Below, piece after piece: positions 4,640 to 5,132 of a stretch of DNA of 5,132 nt. The position numbers and the translations under genes are program-made. The notes beneath the pieces are model-generated. The model searched no databases, was not told the DNA's origin, and was given only the letters and a program-made list of their open reading frames with translations. Position 1 is the first letter of the stretch; each line of letters begins with the position of its first letter. This DNA comes from an uncultured Eubacteriales bacterium (GTDB lineage Bacteria > Bacillota > Clostridia > Oscillospirales > Oscillospiraceae). The stretch is from NCBI GenBank assembly GCA_902475455.1, contig CABRZO010000169.1, positions 1 to 5,132 of the forward strand, in the 5' to 3' direction.

Positions 4640-5132
4640 ATGGCAACGAAGGTACTTATCGTGGAAGACGACAGCAACATCGCCCAGCTACTCCAGCTCT
4701 ATCTGGAGAAGGAGGGCTTTGAGACCCGCATCGCCCCGGACGGGGGCAAGGGGGTGGAGGAGTTCCGCTCCTGGGACCCCAATCTGGTGCTGCTGGACAT
4801 CATGCTGCCGGTCATGGACGGCTGGGCGGTCTGCCGCAAGATCCGGGAGGCGAGCAAGACCCCCATTATCATGATGACCGCCAAGGGCCAGACCGAGGAC
4901 AAGGTCAACGGCCTGGAGATGGGGGCCGACGACTACATCGTCAAGCCCTTTGACATGAAGGAAGTGCTGGCCCGGATCCACGCAGTGCTGCGCCGCTTCG
5001 GGGACGGGGAAAACACCGCCGCCGAAAAGAAGCTCACCTTTGACAAGCTGGTCATCAACCTGGACTCCTACGAGCTGTTGGTGGACGGCAAGCGGGTGGA
5101 CACGCCCCCCAAGGAGCTGGAGCTTCTGTACC
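4640..5132 (+). CDS. OmpR/PhoB-family response regulator, 3' end cut off by the window
   Basis: This is the DNA-binding half of a two-component system. The 164 codons present contain a complete receiver domain (about residues 3-118): the acidic cluster E9-D10-D11, the phosphoacceptor Asp53 in LVLLDIMLPVMDG, Thr80 in the IIMMTAK strand, and Lys102 in DDYIVKPF. After a linker, the winged-helix effector domain begins around residue 131, and the window ends in its first helix at TPPKELELLY, a characteristic OmpR-family segment. The ATG has GAGG (4628-4631) eight bases upstream; an in-frame GTG directly before it is a less likely start. A sensor histidine kinase gene would be expected downstream. 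No specific signal or target can be named from this fragment. The gene follows the ArgS-like gene by 95 bases, so it may have its own promoter. Confidence 0.94.
   Translation, partial: MATKVLIVEDDSNIAQLLQLYLEKEGFETRIAPDGGKGVEEFRSWDPNLVLLDIMLPVMDGWAVCRKIREASKTPIIMMTAKGQTEDKVNGLEMGADDYIVKPFDMKEVLARIHAVLRRFGDGENTAAEKKLTFDKLVINLDSYELLVDGKRVDTPPKELELLY

Overview
The window is GC-rich, has strong AGGAGG-type ribosome binding sites and sigma-A-like promoters (TTGACN/TATAAT), and its proteins look clostridial: a short CysD, a GTPase CysN of the clostridial type, and a YwiB (DUF1934) protein next to an ArgS-related gene. A high-GC member of the Clostridia, for example Oscillospiraceae, is the best guess. 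This is an inference from protein style and composition, not a database match.

Left part, minus strand (1-2412). A small conserved hypothetical gene (138 codons, GTG start) has its own consensus promoter, a strong hairpin at the predicted 5' end of its mRNA, and an intrinsic terminator. It is followed on the same strand by the cysD-cysN operon. CysD and CysN form the two-subunit sulfate adenylyltransferase, which activates sulfate to adenosine 5'-phosphosulfate; cysN runs off the left edge. The cys promoter is well formed (TTGACG-17-TATGAT). It carries an inverted repeat across the -35 box and a tandem 11-bp-period repeat just upstream, so it looks like a regulated promoter.

Middle, plus strand (2467-4544). 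A divergently transcribed set begins with murI (glutamate racemase, D-glutamate for peptidoglycan), followed by a ywiB-like DUF1934 gene and a 224-codon gene that overlaps ywiB. The 224-residue protein is the most interesting item. Its N-terminal half resembles the tRNA-binding N-terminal domain of arginyl-tRNA synthetase and its C-terminal half resembles the DALR anticodon-binding domain. A proline-rich linker replaces the whole catalytic core. It also sits beside ywiB, where many Firmicutes carry argS.

Right edge, plus strand (4640-5132). The start of an OmpR/PhoB-family response regulator follows, separated by a 95-bp AT-rich gap with a possible promoter; the gene is cut off inside its winged-helix domain. 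All stretches without a gene are shorter than 300 bases, and their promoters, hairpins and terminator are listed.
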